DNA of 19,953 nt, from positions 1 to 19,953 of the forward strand of contig JAILAO010000057.1 of the NCBI GenBank assembly GCA_024681565.1, given 5' to 3'. The notes under the pieces are model-generated. The model was given only the letters and a program-made list of their open reading frames with translations, searched no databases and was not told where the DNA came from. Shown piece after piece: positions 1 to 7,801 of the stretch (within the stretch, counting starts at the first letter, position 1; every line of letters starts with the position of its first letter). A program made the translations under genes and the position numbers. This stretch comes from Bacteroidales bacterium. Its GTDB lineage: Bacteria; Bacteroidota; Bacteroidia; Bacteroidales; UBA932.

Positions 1-747
1 CGCGGCCACGGCTCGCTCATCGATACCCCGGACGGCCGCTGGTACATCATCTATCACGCCTACGAGAACGGGTACTACAATCTGGGCCGCCAGACCCTCC
101 TGGAGCCGGTCTGGCTGGACGAAGACGGCTGGTGGCGCAACTACGGCGAGAACATCGTCGAGGACCCGATCGCAGCTCCGCTCCCGCAGAATCCCGTGGC
201 GGACCGCCGTACGCACCTGAGCGAGTTCCGCATCGGCCTGGACTGGAAATACTACAAGGATTTCGATCCGTCCCGGGCGAAGGTCGAGAACGGTACGCTG
301 ACCCTCAAAGCGGTCGGCAGCAGCCCCGCAGACGCAGCTCCGATGATGTTCGTGGCGGGTGAGCATGCCTATGAGTTCGAGGTCGAAATCGACCGTGACC
401 CTACGGCGACGGCCGGTCTCGTCGTCTATTACAACAGCCAGTACTACATCGGCGAGGGCATCAACAATGCCGGAACGCTCCGCTGGCGCCGCGACAAGGG
501 CGGCCGCCGTGCGATGCGCACCCCGGACGTGACCCATCTGTGGCTCCGCCTGCGCAACGACCATCAGGTCATCACCGCATTCTACAGCCTGGACGGGAAG
601 GAGTGGCACAAAGACGACTGGGGCATCGAGATCTCCGGCTACAACCACAACACCTTCCACGAGTTCCAAAGCATGCTTCCCGGCCTGGTCGCTGCCGGTG
701 AAGGCGAAGTCCGTTTCAGCAATTTCAAGTATCGTTCCCTGGAATAA
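1..747 (+). CDS. Glycoside hydrolase family 43 protein, C-terminal part (5' end outside window)
   Basis: Reading frame 1 is open from the first base to TAA at 745-747, so the start lies upstream. The first ~45 residues contain GHGSL, GRWYIIYHAYENGYY and LGRQTLLEP, which match the end of the five-bladed propeller of GH43 beta-xylosidase / arabinofuranosidase-type enzymes, where the GHGSL histidine is conserved. From about residue 65 to 248 follows a beta-sandwich module of the concanavalin-like GH43 C-terminal (DUF1349-like) type, with FEVEIDRDPTATAGLVVYY and a closing RFSNFKYRSLE strand. The likely role is hydrolysis of arabinose- or xylose-decorated plant polysaccharide outside the cytoplasm. 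The catalytic acids and any signal peptide are in the missing part, so substrate cannot be judged. The next gene starts 6 bp downstream, suggesting co-transcription. An in-frame GTG at 196 is not a start: homology is continuous across it. Confidence 0.85.
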   Translation, partial: RGHGSLIDTPDGRWYIIYHAYENGYYNLGRQTLLEPVWLDEDGWWRNYGENIVEDPIAAPLPQNPVADRRTHLSEFRIGLDWKYYKDFDPSRAKVENGTLTLKAVGSSPADAAPMMFVAGEHAYEFEVEIDRDPTATAGLVVYYNSQYYIGEGINNAGTLRWRRDKGGRRAMRTPDVTHLWLRLRNDHQVITAFYSLDGKEWHKDDWGIEISGYNHNTFHEFQSMLPGLVAAGEGEVRFSNFKYRSLE

Positions 748-753
748 ACCATT

Positions 754-3240
754 ATGAATCGAATCATCCTGGCCCTGGCGGGCCTGTCCTGCTGCGCGGT
801 ACTGTCCGCGCAGACCATCCAATACAAAGGGACCGCGGTCGAACTCGGTCCGCGTGCCCTCTATGTGGACGGCAGCCTTTCTGCGGCTGACGCCGCCCGT
901 TCCCCCTATATTTTCAATGATTTCCGGGAAGCCATGTCCCACATCCAGGACGGCACCCGGCAGGAGCCGATGCGCATCTATATCGCCCCCTGGGTGTACT
1001 GGGTGGATGATCCGGACGACGGGCAGATCCGCCGCGCCGAGCGTGGCGGCACCCCCTTCGGAATGGTGGTCCGCTGCGAGAGCCTGCAGCTGCTCGGCAT
1101 GACGGGCCGGGCCCGCGATGTCATCCTTGCTTCCGCCCGCGGCCAGACCCAGGGCGCAGTGGGCAATTTCACGATGTTTGACTTCTGGGGCGACGATCTG
1201 GTGGTCAAGGACTTGACGATGGGCAACTATTGTGACATCGACCTGGTCTATCCGCTCCGTCCGGAGCTCGGCCGCAAGGCGAAGTACTCGGCCATCACAC
1301 AGGCCCAGGTGTCTTTCTGCCACGGCGACCGCATCTATGCGGAGAATGTCCGTTTCGAGGCGCGGCTCAACCTCAGCCCGCTGAGCGGCTCCAAACGCGT
1401 GCTGTTCAAGAACTGTCATATGGAGAGCACCGATGATTCGCTCAACCGCTGCGGTGTTTACCTGCACTGCGACCTGGACTTCTGGGGCCGCCAGCCTTTC
1501 GGCAGCGTGGATACCTACGGTACCGTGTTCATGGATTGCGATTTCAACATCTGCCACGATGAAGCCGTACAGGCCGTCAGCAAGGGGGTCGGCCGCCATT
1601 CGCTCATCGATGTGCGCTACCATACCGCCGGGCGTCCCGTGTCGCTGGCCTGGACCTTCCGCCCGGAAGAATGGCTGCGCTGCTACCAATACAACATCTC
1701 CCTTGACGGCCAGCCGGCCTTTGTCGGCGCCGCCAAGCCGTACAATACGGTCCTGCTGGACCAGAAAGCCCAGCTGGCCGCCTATCGTCTGGTCGAGGAT
1801 GACGGCACTGTGCTCTACAATACCTGGAACCTCCTGCGCGGCGAGGATGACTGGGACCCGGAGGGCATCCGGGACCGCGTGGAGGCGCTTTCGAAGCGTG
1901 ACGGCCGCGATTATGGCCGTATCCCGACCTGTCTGGACCTCAGTGCCCGCGAGCTGACCCTGCAGACCGGGGAGGAACCGGCCGTCCTGACGGCGGACGT
2001 ATTCCGCCATCTGGGCTACAAGCTGAACAACCAGCGGGTGTCCTGGAAAGTACAGCCGGGGTTCGAGCGTTTTGTCCGCCTCTCTCCGGATGGCGGGACC
2101 TGCGTCGTGACCCCGGAGAACCACGAAGACCGGACGCAGACCTTCGACCTCATCGCCAGCACGGAAGAGGGGCTGGAAGGGGCGGTCCTGGTGACGGTCC
2201 TGCCTGACTTCGTGGAAGCGCCGGTCCTGACGCAGGCGCCTGTGCTCACCCTGTCCGGCGGAGCGGCTTCCGTGACCTATGCAATTGATTTGCAGGGACG
2301 TGCGGACGAGTCGCTCGTGACCTGGTATCGCTGCGACGACAGAAAGGGGAACGGGGCCATTCCCGTGGCCGTATCCCGCGGCGGGAAGCCATGTACGTCT
2401 TATGCGCTTTCCCGCGACGATGTCGGGCATTATCTGGCCGCAGGCGTTGCGCCCAAGCACCTGCGCTGCCTGCCGGGCGAGGAGGTCCGCGTGGTTTCCA
2501 AAGCGCCGGTCAAGGCTTCACAGGTCCGCGGCGGCCGGACCCTGCGTACGGATTTCTCCGATTTCCCGACGGACAACCAGCCGCTCGTGAAGGCGGGTTA
2601 CTGGACGGTGGATGCCTATAAGCCGGCCGATACGGCCGAATATGACTGGAGCGTGGATCCGGCCCGGCCGTGCTGGACCTGGGGGACCGGCATCAACGGT
2701 GCCAAGGGCGTCGGTATCCAGCAGTTGCAGCAGGGAGCGCGCCTGCGCTATACCCCGCTTCCCGGCCAGTATGGCGATATGTCCGTGACCTGGCAGGTGG
2801 ATCCCGCCAAGGACGGCGGACAGGGCTTCGCCAGCGCCCGGATGCAGTATCTCGACCTCTTCATCAAGTTCGATACCCGGACCCTGACGGGCTATGCCCT
2901 GCGGGTGATCCGGACGGTGAAGTTCTCCGATGCGGTGGATATCCAGCTGGTGAAATACGAAAAGGGGGTAGTCACTCCGCTCACGGAGGGGGTGTCGACC
3001 AATTGCTTCCTCACGGGTTGCATCCTCTCGGTCAAAGCGGAGGGGAACCGTCTGACGGCCCACGTCGAAGGTCCCAATCACATGGCGACCTGTGCGGATG
3101 ACCCGCGCATCCACCCGACGGTAGACCTGGAGGCCGCCATCACGCCGAATGCTTTCGGAGGCATCGGCCTGCAGCATACCAGCACCGTCGGTACGGAGAG
3201 CCGTATCCTGGTGCATTCGGTCCTTGCAGAGTGGAAATAA
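754..3240 (+). CDS. Secreted right-handed beta-helix protein (pectinesterase/pectate-lyase-like fold) with C-terminal sandwich module
   Basis: The 828-residue protein begins with a clear Sec signal peptide (charged MNR, hydrophobic core, SA|Q cleavage near residue 19; no lipobox). Residues ~30-300 show repeated short strands with Asn/Cys/Asp ladders (LVVKDLTMGN, YAENVRFEAR, VLFKNCHMES, VFMDCDFNIC), typical of a parallel beta-helix as in pectin methylesterases and polysaccharide lyases. Residues ~385-605 look like two Ig-like modules (one around ELTLQTGEEP, a second ending KAPV). Residues ~608-828 resemble a jelly-roll or concanavalin-like module. I infer a role in plant cell-wall polysaccharide breakdown together with the GH43 gene 6 bp upstream. 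I could not assign catalytic residues confidently, so enzyme class (CE8-like, lyase or glycosidase) is open. The start is fixed by the signal peptide. The 3' end faces der with only 3 bp between stop codons. Confidence 0.8.
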   Translation: MNRIILALAGLSCCAVLSAQTIQYKGTAVELGPRALYVDGSLSAADAARSPYIFNDFREAMSHIQDGTRQEPMRIYIAPWVYWVDDPDDGQIRRAERGGTPFGMVVRCESLQLLGMTGRARDVILASARGQTQGAVGNFTMFDFWGDDLVVKDLTMGNYCDIDLVYPLRPELGRKAKYSAITQAQVSFCHGDRIYAENVRFEARLNLSPLSGSKRVLFKNCHMESTDDSLNRCGVYLHCDLDFWGRQPFGSVDTYGTVFMDCDFNICHDEAVQAVSKGVGRHSLIDVRYHTAGRPVSLAWTFRPEEWLRCYQYNISLDGQPAFVGAAKPYNTVLLDQKAQLAAYRLVEDDGTVLYNTWNLLRGEDDWDPEGIRDRVEALSKRDGRDYGRIPTCLDLSARELTLQTGEEPAVLTADVFRHLGYKLNNQRVSWKVQPGFERFVRLSPDGGTCVVTPENHEDRTQTFDLIASTEEGLEGAVLVTVLPDFVEAPVLTQAPVLTLSGGAASVTYAIDLQGRADESLVTWYRCDDRKGNGAIPVAVSRGGKPCTSYALSRDDVGHYLAAGVAPKHLRCLPGEEVRVVSKAPVKASQVRGGRTLRTDFSDFPTDNQPLVKAGYWTVDAYKPADTAEYDWSVDPARPCWTWGTGINGAKGVGIQQLQQGARLRYTPLPGQYGDMSVTWQVDPAKDGGQGFASARMQYLDLFIKFDTRTLTGYALRVIRTVKFSDAVDIQLVKYEKGVVTPLTEGVSTNCFLTGCILSVKAEGNRLTAHVEGPNHMATCADDPRIHPTVDLEAAITPNAFGGIGLQHTSTVGTESRILVHSVLAEWK

Positions 3241-3250
3241 GCCTTATTTC
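3234..3250. terminator. Palindrome joining two convergent stop codons, candidate bidirectional terminator
   Basis: GAAATAA (3234-3240) and TTATTTC (3244-3250) form a perfect 7-bp inverted repeat with a GCC loop. The TAA stop of the beta-helix gene and the TAA stop of der (TTA on the plus strand) are the loop-proximal pairs. The palindrome TGCCGGCA (3251-3258) follows directly. The stem is AT-rich and lacks a U-tract, so termination strength is doubtful. It is the only candidate terminator between the two convergent genes. Confidence 0.35.
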
Positions 3251-4551
3251 TGCCGGCAGTAAATCTGTACGGGACAGCCGGTGAGATTGAAATTCTTGCG
3301 GAGCTGGTTCTCCAGGAAGCGCTTGTAAGGATCTTTCACGTACTGCGGAAGATTGCAGAAGAACGCGAAGGCGGGGAAGGCCGTCGGCAGCTGGGTGATG
3401 TACTTGATCTTGACGTACTTGCCCTTCCATGCCGGCGGCGGGGTCTCCTCGATGACGGGCAGCAGCGCTTCGTTGAGGCGGGCGGTCGGAATCTTCTGTG
3501 AATAATTGGCATAGACTTCGGTCGCGGCATTCAGCACATCCTGGATGCGCTGCATCTTCACGACGGAAGTGAAGATGACGGGAATGTCGTTAAAGGGAGC
3601 CAGACGGGTCTTGAGCGCCTCGGTATAGTCCCGCATCGTATTGGAATCCTTGATGAAAAGGTCCCATTTGTTCACCACGACCACGCAGCCCTTTCGGTTC
3701 TTGATGATCAGGTTGAAGATGTTCATGTCCTGGGCTTCCATTCCGGAAGTCGCATCGATCATCAGGATACAGATGTCGGCGTGTTCGATGGCGCGGATGG
3801 AACGCATCACGGAGTAGAATTCCAGGTCTTCGTGAACCTTGGTCTTGCGGCGGATGCCGGCGGTATCCACCAGCATGAATTCGTATCCGAACTTGTTGTA
3901 ATAGGTCTCGATGGCGTCGCGGGTGGTGCCGGCGACGGGGGTGACGATGTTGCGCTCCTCTCCCAGCAGGGCGTTGGTCAGCGAGGACTTGCCGACGTTC
4001 GGCTTGCCTACGATGGCGATGCGGGGCAGGCCTGCGTGGGGGTCTTCGGTCTGCTCTTCCTCCGGCAGGGCCGCGACGACAGCGTCCAGCAGGTCACCCG
4101 TGCCGCTGCCGTTGGCGGCGGAGATGCTGTAGATCTCGCCAAGTCCCAGGGAATAGAACTGATAGGCGTCGAACATCTTCTCTCCGGAGTCCACCTTGTT
4201 GACACAGAGTACCACGGGCTTCTTGGTCCGGCGCAGGATGTCGGCGATCTCGGCGTCGTAGTCCGTGATGCCCGTGGCCGCTTCGACCATGAAGAGGACC
4301 AGGTCCGCTTCGTCGATCGCAATCTGGACCTGGGAGCGGATCGCCGTCTCGAAGACGTCGTCGGAGTTGGTGGTATAGCCACCGGTGTCCACGACGGAGA
4401 ATTCCCGTCCGCACCAGTCGCAGCGGCCGTAATGCCGGTCGCGGGTCACGCCGGCGGTGTCGTCGACAATAGCCTGCCGCATGCCGACGAGGCGGTTGAA
4501 TAGGGTGGATTTGCCGACATTGGGCCGGCCGACGATGGCAACGAGACTCAT
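3244..4551 (-). CDS. der: Ribosome-assembly GTPase Der (EngA)
   Basis: This is a tandem-GTPase protein of 435 residues, the usual Der length, needed for late 50S subunit assembly. The first G domain has GRPNVGKS (8-15), DTGG (55-58) and NKVD (118-121). The second has GKPNVGKS (182-189), DTAG (229-232) and NKWD (294-297). A C-terminal KH-like domain (~355-435) ends in CPVQIYCRQK. I chose the ATG at 4551 (MSLVAIVGRP), which puts the first P-loop at the normal position. A longer in-frame ORF starts at 4635 but would run through the preceding gene. The start lies one base after the stop of the small membrane-protein gene, so translation is probably coupled. It is the last gene of the engB-prs-orf-der cluster. 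Confidence 0.97.
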   Translation of the reverse strand: MSLVAIVGRPNVGKSTLFNRLVGMRQAIVDDTAGVTRDRHYGRCDWCGREFSVVDTGGYTTNSDDVFETAIRSQVQIAIDEADLVLFMVEAATGITDYDAEIADILRRTKKPVVLCVNKVDSGEKMFDAYQFYSLGLGEIYSISAANGSGTGDLLDAVVAALPEEEQTEDPHAGLPRIAIVGKPNVGKSSLTNALLGEERNIVTPVAGTTRDAIETYYNKFGYEFMLVDTAGIRRKTKVHEDLEFYSVMRSIRAIEHADICILMIDATSGMEAQDMNIFNLIIKNRKGCVVVVNKWDLFIKDSNTMRDYTEALKTRLAPFNDIPVIFTSVVKMQRIQDVLNAATEVYANYSQKIPTARLNEALLPVIEETPPPAWKGKYVKIKYITQLPTAFPAFAFFCNLPQYVKDPYKRFLENQLRKNFNLTGCPVQIYCRQK

Positions 4552-4552
4552 A

Positions 4553-4789
4553 TCAGTTGTTTTCGGTGTAAAGTTGACATTCTTTGCAGGCCTCCGTCTG
4601 GTTGCCTGCGCAGGATTTGCGGTGCAGCGCGGCATCCTCGTCCTTGTAGCAGCGGATGCCGCGCTTGCGCATCTCCTCGTTGGAGCCTACGTCATATTTC
4701 GGGAACTCCTTGCCCAGGAGGATGTTGACACCCAACCCCAGGACACAGAGCCCGACCAGGACGAGCACGACGAGGAAGAAAGACCACAT
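4553..4789 (-). CDS. Small single-pass membrane protein with Cys-rich tail
   Basis: This 78-residue protein has one hydrophobic segment (about residues 4-24) followed by a basic, polar tail containing SNEEMRKRGIRC. Short membrane proteins with a 'GN..MRKRGI.C' motif are familiar in Bacteroidales, where they are annotated only as hypothetical membrane or secreted proteins; I know of no function. The tail has four cysteines (47, 60, 68, 71), the last two as CKEC, which could bind a metal or form disulfides. The positive charges after the membrane segment suggest a cytoplasmic tail by the positive-inside rule. The gene sits between prs (9 bp gap) and der (1 bp gap) on the same strand, so it is almost certainly expressed with them. 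Its size, position and tight packing argue that it is real. Confidence 0.75.
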   Translation of the reverse strand: MWSFFLVVLVLVGLCVLGLGVNILLGKEFPKYDVGSNEEMRKRGIRCYKDEDAALHRKSCAGNQTEACKECQLYTENN

Positions 4790-4798
4790 ACGCGACCG

Positions 4799-5770
4799 CT
4801 ATTGGACGAAGTCCGGACTGATGGCTTCGTAGTTATATACCTTGTGGATGATGGAGGCGAAGACCTCCGCCATCGACACGATGCGGATCTTGGGATCGTC
4901 CGCGAATTCCGGGTGGGGGATGGTATCGGTGATGAAGACCTCCTCCAGGGCGGACTCGTGGATGCGCTGGAGCGCATTGCCGGAGAGGATGCCGTGGGTG
5001 GCGCAGGCGCGCACGCTGTTCGCTCCGCGGCTCTTCAGCACTTCGGCCGCCTTGCAGAGCGTGCCGGCGGTGTCGATCATGTCGTCCACGATGATGACGT
5101 CCTTGCCTTCGATCTCGCCGATGGCGGTGATGGAACCGACCACGTTGGCCCGCTCGCGGGTCTTGTGGCAGATGATCACGGGGCACATCAGCTCGCGGGC
5201 ATAGACATTGGCGCGCTTGGCGCCGCCCATGTCGGGCGCGGCGATGGCAAGGTTCTCGAAATGCCGGCTCTGGATATAGGGGATGAATACTTTGCTGGCA
5301 TAGACATGGTCCACGGGGATATCGAAGAATCCCTGGATCTGACCGGCGTGCAGGTCACAGGTCATCACGCGGTCCGCACCGGCGGCGCGGATCAGGTTGG
5401 CGACGAGTTTGGCTCCGATGGCTACGCGCGGGCGGTCCTTGCGGTCCTGGCGGGCCCAGCCGAAATACGGGATCACGGCGACGACTTCATCGGCCGAGGC
5501 GCGCTTGGCGGCGTCGATGGAAAGCAGGAGCTCCATCAGATTGTCCGCGGGCGGAATGGTGGATTGGATGATATACACGGAGGCGCCACGGACACTCTCC
5601 GAATACTGCGGCTGGAACTCTCCGTCGCTGAACGGCGTGACCTCAAGCTCTCCCAGATGCACTTCCGGTTCTTCCGGAGACTGGAGCTGGTTGATGTGAT
5701 TGATGACCTGGCGTGCAAAGTTCTCGGAGGCCCTGCATGCAAACAATTCCAATCGATGGGTGTGGATCAT
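4799..5770 (-). CDS. prs: Ribose-phosphate pyrophosphokinase (PRPP synthetase)
   Basis: The protein makes 5-phosphoribosyl-1-pyrophosphate from ribose-5-phosphate and ATP in the cytoplasm, feeding nucleotide, NAD, His and Trp synthesis. The 323 residues contain FSDGE (47-51), the ATP-loop region PYFGWARQDRK (101-111), DLHAGQIQGFF (139-149) and the PRPP-binding loop DDMIDTAGT (229-237) after VIIV. The catalytic Lys/Arg pair of the flexible loop corresponds to HKTRER (202-207). The protein is slightly longer than the common ~310-317 residues, partly through an N-terminal insertion SPEEPEVH (31-38). The ATG at 5770 gives the normal N-terminus. It lies 21 bp after engB and 9 bp before the small membrane-protein gene. 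I saw no promoter element in the 21-bp gap. Confidence 0.96.
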   Translation of the reverse strand: MIHTHRLELFACRASENFARQVINHINQLQSPEEPEVHLGELEVTPFSDGEFQPQYSESVRGASVYIIQSTIPPADNLMELLLSIDAAKRASADEVVAVIPYFGWARQDRKDRPRVAIGAKLVANLIRAAGADRVMTCDLHAGQIQGFFDIPVDHVYASKVFIPYIQSRHFENLAIAAPDMGGAKRANVYARELMCPVIICHKTRERANVVGSITAIGEIEGKDVIIVDDMIDTAGTLCKAAEVLKSRGANSVRACATHGILSGNALQRIHESALEEVFITDTIPHPEFADDPKIRIVSMAEVFASIIHKVYNYEAISPDFVQ

Positions 5771-5791
5771 GATATGTTAGTATATTGTGAG

Positions 5792-6388
5792 TTAAACAGT
5801 TTCCAGCAGACTCCCGATGTAGTCCAGGATCTCCTCCCGGCCCTGGTGGGTCTGGGAGGAACTGCAGAAGACGGGAGGGAGTTCTTCCCATTGCTGCAGC
5901 AGGATCTCCCGGTCGCGTTCAAGCTGGGCGGCCAGCACGTTGGGCCCCTGCTTGTCACATTTCGTCATGATGATGGCGAAGGGGATCCCGTGCTCTCCCA
6001 GTTCTGCGAGAAAATCCAGGTCGATCTTTCCGATGTCGTGCCGGGAGTCGATGAGCACGAACAGGAGTACCATCTCTTCAGATCCGGTGATATAGTCCCG
6101 GATGACGGCGGCGAGTTCTTCGCGGCCTTTCCGGTCCAGCTTGGCGTAACCGTAACCCGGCAGGTCCACCAGGTACCAGCTGTCGTTGATCAGGAAATGG
6201 TTTACCACCTTGGTCTTGCCGGGGGTGGCGGAGGTCATGGCGAGTTTCTTGTTGCCGCACAGGGAATTGATAAGCGAAGATTTGCCGACGTTGGACCTTC
6301 CGATGAAGGCGAATTCCGGCAATGTCCGCTTCGGTTTCTGTGAGACCCTGGTGCTGCTGCCTGCAAACGTGGCCTCGGAAATCTTCAT
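5792..6388 (-). CDS. engB: Ribosome-biogenesis GTPase EngB (YsxC/YihA)
   Basis: This 198-residue single-domain GTPase is of the expected EngB length and assists 50S subunit maturation. Visible motifs are GRSNVGKS (30-37, P-loop), TPGKT (55-59, switch I Thr), DLPGYG (75-80, G3), TKCD (142-145, G4; the family usually has TKAD) and SSSQTHQG (176-183, G5). The Ala-to-Cys change in G4 leaves the base-contacting Lys and Asp intact. The ATG at 6388 is 24 bases downstream of a good Bacteroidota -7 element on this strand, making engB the first gene of a four-gene minus-strand unit with prs, the small membrane protein and der. xseA diverges from the same 128-bp intergenic region. Confidence 0.96.
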   Translation of the reverse strand: MKISEATFAGSSTRVSQKPKRTLPEFAFIGRSNVGKSSLINSLCGNKKLAMTSATPGKTKVVNHFLINDSWYLVDLPGYGYAKLDRKGREELAAVIRDYITGSEEMVLLFVLIDSRHDIGKIDLDFLAELGEHGIPFAIIMTKCDKQGPNVLAAQLERDREILLQQWEELPPVFCSSSQTHQGREEILDYIGSLLETV

Positions 6389-6412
6389 ACAAATACTAAC
6401 TCTTTTTCACTG

Positions 6413-6420
6413 CAAAGATA
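6413..6420 (-). promoter_or_regulatory. Predicted Bacteroidota promoter of the engB-prs-orf-der unit
   Basis: On the minus strand this reads TATCTTTG, a perfect match to the Bacteroidota primary-sigma -7 consensus TAnnTTTG, followed by the commonly seen CAGTG. Transcription would start about 18-20 bases before the engB ATG. No clear TTTG lies 19-21 bases upstream, so the -33 element is weak or absent. Confidence 0.6.
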
Positions 6421-6501
6421 CACATTTTTCTCGACTTCTTCCGCTTGTTTCCGCATTGCTTGAAGATTTCCCAAAAAGCTGGCGATGTCGAATATTTTGC
6501 T

Positions 6502-6509
6502 TAATTTTG
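6502..6509 (+). promoter_or_regulatory. Predicted promoter of the xseA-led operon
   Basis: TAATTTTG matches TAnnTTTG and lies only 7 bases before the xseA ATG (6517). A transcript started from it would be leaderless or nearly so. The -33 position (around 6478-6481, GCTG) is a poor match to TTTG. The sequence between this site and the engB promoter (6421-6501) holds no other feature I recognise. Confidence 0.4.
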
Positions 6510-6516
6510 TAAGGAT

Positions 6517-7617
6517 ATGGAAACGGAGTATATAGACCTGTTCGAACTGCAGTCTCTGCTGCGCGGGGAGATCGAAGATTCTTTCCCGGAGCGCTGCTGG
6601 GTCAGGGCTGAAATCGCTTCCGTACAGGCCAAGGCCAACGGCCACTGCTACCTGGACCTGAGCCAGAGCGAGGACGGCCGGATCGTGGCGAAAGCCAAGG
6701 CCGTCATCTGGCGGAGCCGCTATGCGCCGGTGCGGGCCTATTTCCGTGAGGCGACGGGCGGAGACCTGGCTGCCGGGATGGAGGTGCTGCTCCGCGTGCA
6801 GGTGAGTTACAGTGAACTGTACGGCCTCACGCTGACGGTCGATGAAGTCGAACCGCGCTTCTCCCTCGGCGCGGCGGAACTGCAACGCCGCCGCACGCTG
6901 GAAAAGCTGGAGGCGGACGGTCTGCTGGACAAGCAGAAACAGTTGGAACCGGCCCTGCTTCCTTATCGCCTGGCCGTGATTTCCGCGCGGGACGCGGCGG
7001 GTTACGGAGATTTCCGGCGCCATCTGGAGGACAATCCCTACGGCTTCGTTTTCGAGGCGGAACTGTTCGAGGCCTCGATGCAGGGGCTGGAGGCTCCCGC
7101 TTCGATTGTCGATGCGCTGGAGCGCATCGAATGTGCGGAGCAACCCTATGATGCCGTCCTGCTGATGCGGGGCGGCGGTTCCGCTCTGGACCTGGCCTGT
7201 TTCGACGACTATGGCCTTTGTTTTGCGATTGCCAATTGTCCGGTACCGGTCTATACCGCAATCGGTCACGAGCGCGATTTCCATGTCGCGGACCAGGTAG
7301 CCTTCGACTATGTGAAGACGCCCACCGCCCTGGCCGACCGGTTCATCGACGCCTTCGCCGCAGAAGACGAACGCATCAGTTCCTACGGAAACCGCTTGCG
7401 CATGGCCTTCCTCGGCAAGCTCGCCGCGATGGAGACCCGGGTGGCCGCGCTCGGCGAACGCATCCGCGGCGCGGATCCGCGCAACGTCCTCTCGCGCGGG
7501 TACACGCTGGTCACGGACGCCCGCGGGGTGGTCGTCAAGTCCGCATCGGCCCTCCCGGCCGGCACGCATTTTAAGATACTGTTCGGAGACGGCACCGTGG
7601 ATGCCGTCGCACAATAA
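6517..7617 (+). CDS. xseA: Exodeoxyribonuclease VII large subunit (short form)
   Basis: XseA is the catalytic subunit of ExoVII, which degrades single-stranded DNA from both ends. The N-terminal ~100 residues form the OB-fold nucleic-acid domain (WVRAEIASVQAKANGHCYLDL). The catalytic domain shows RGGGSALDL (from R218), IGHERDFHVADQVA (249-262) and the following TPT (268-270). The C-terminal DPRNVLSRGY (from D320) and a terminal beta segment are present. At 366 residues it is much shorter than the 456 residues of E. coli XseA. The loss is mainly in the long helical stalk that carries XseB, here only ~50 residues (about 272-319). It is the first gene of the glycogen-containing operon, with xseB starting 4 bp downstream at the preferred start. 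The N-terminal METEYIDLFELQ and the adjacent promoter support the start. Confidence 0.93.
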   Translation: METEYIDLFELQSLLRGEIEDSFPERCWVRAEIASVQAKANGHCYLDLSQSEDGRIVAKAKAVIWRSRYAPVRAYFREATGGDLAAGMEVLLRVQVSYSELYGLTLTVDEVEPRFSLGAAELQRRRTLEKLEADGLLDKQKQLEPALLPYRLAVISARDAAGYGDFRRHLEDNPYGFVFEAELFEASMQGLEAPASIVDALERIECAEQPYDAVLLMRGGGSALDLACFDDYGLCFAIANCPVPVYTAIGHERDFHVADQVAFDYVKTPTALADRFIDAFAAEDERISSYGNRLRMAFLGKLAAMETRVAALGERIRGADPRNVLSRGYTLVTDARGVVVKSASALPAGTHFKILFGDGTVDAVAQ

Positions 7618-7621
7618 AGAA

Positions 7622-7801
7622 ATGGAAGAGAAATTCGATTACAATGAGGCGATCGCCGAACTGGAAAAGATCGCCGTCCGGGTGGAAGACTCGGCCACGG
7701 GGCTGGACGACATCGACCGCTGCATCAAACGGTCGGACGAACTGATCGGCCGCTGCCGCGAATATCTCCGTACCGTACGTAACCAAATCGATACCCTATG
7801 A
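7622..7801 (+). CDS. xseB: Exodeoxyribonuclease VII small subunit
   Basis: This small acidic-helical protein contains FDYNEAIAELEKIAVRVED and a second helix with SDELIGRCREYL, the two-helix pattern of XseB, which binds the XseA stalk. I prefer the ATG at 7622 (59 residues, MEEKFDYNEA) because it follows an A-rich leader just after the xseA stop and matches the family's N-terminus. An in-frame ATG at 7601 would add seven residues and overlap xseA by 17 bp. The protein is shorter than E. coli XseB (80 residues), in keeping with the short XseA stalk. The stop codon overlaps the glgB start as ATGA (7798-7801), indicating translational coupling between a DNA-repair subunit and a glycogen enzyme. 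Confidence 0.9.
   Translation: MEEKFDYNEAIAELEKIAVRVEDSATGLDDIDRCIKRSDELIGRCREYLRTVRNQIDTL

Noticed and set aside
4552..4635. Upstream ATG giving a 463-residue Der
   Set aside because: It would overlap the small membrane-protein gene; the ATG at 4551 gives the standard 435 residues.
4457..6343. 628-codon open frame on the plus strand across engB, prs, the small membrane gene and der
   Set aside because: It mirrors four well-supported minus-strand genes; the protein is low-quality Gly/Asp/Val-rich sequence typical of shadow frames.
6385..7614. 409-codon minus-strand open frame over xseA
   Set aside because: It is antisense to an intact xseA and runs through the divergent promoter region.
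7601..7621. Upstream ATG giving a longer XseB
   Set aside because: It overlaps xseA by 17 bp and adds seven residues not expected for the family; the ATG at 7622 follows an A-rich leader.
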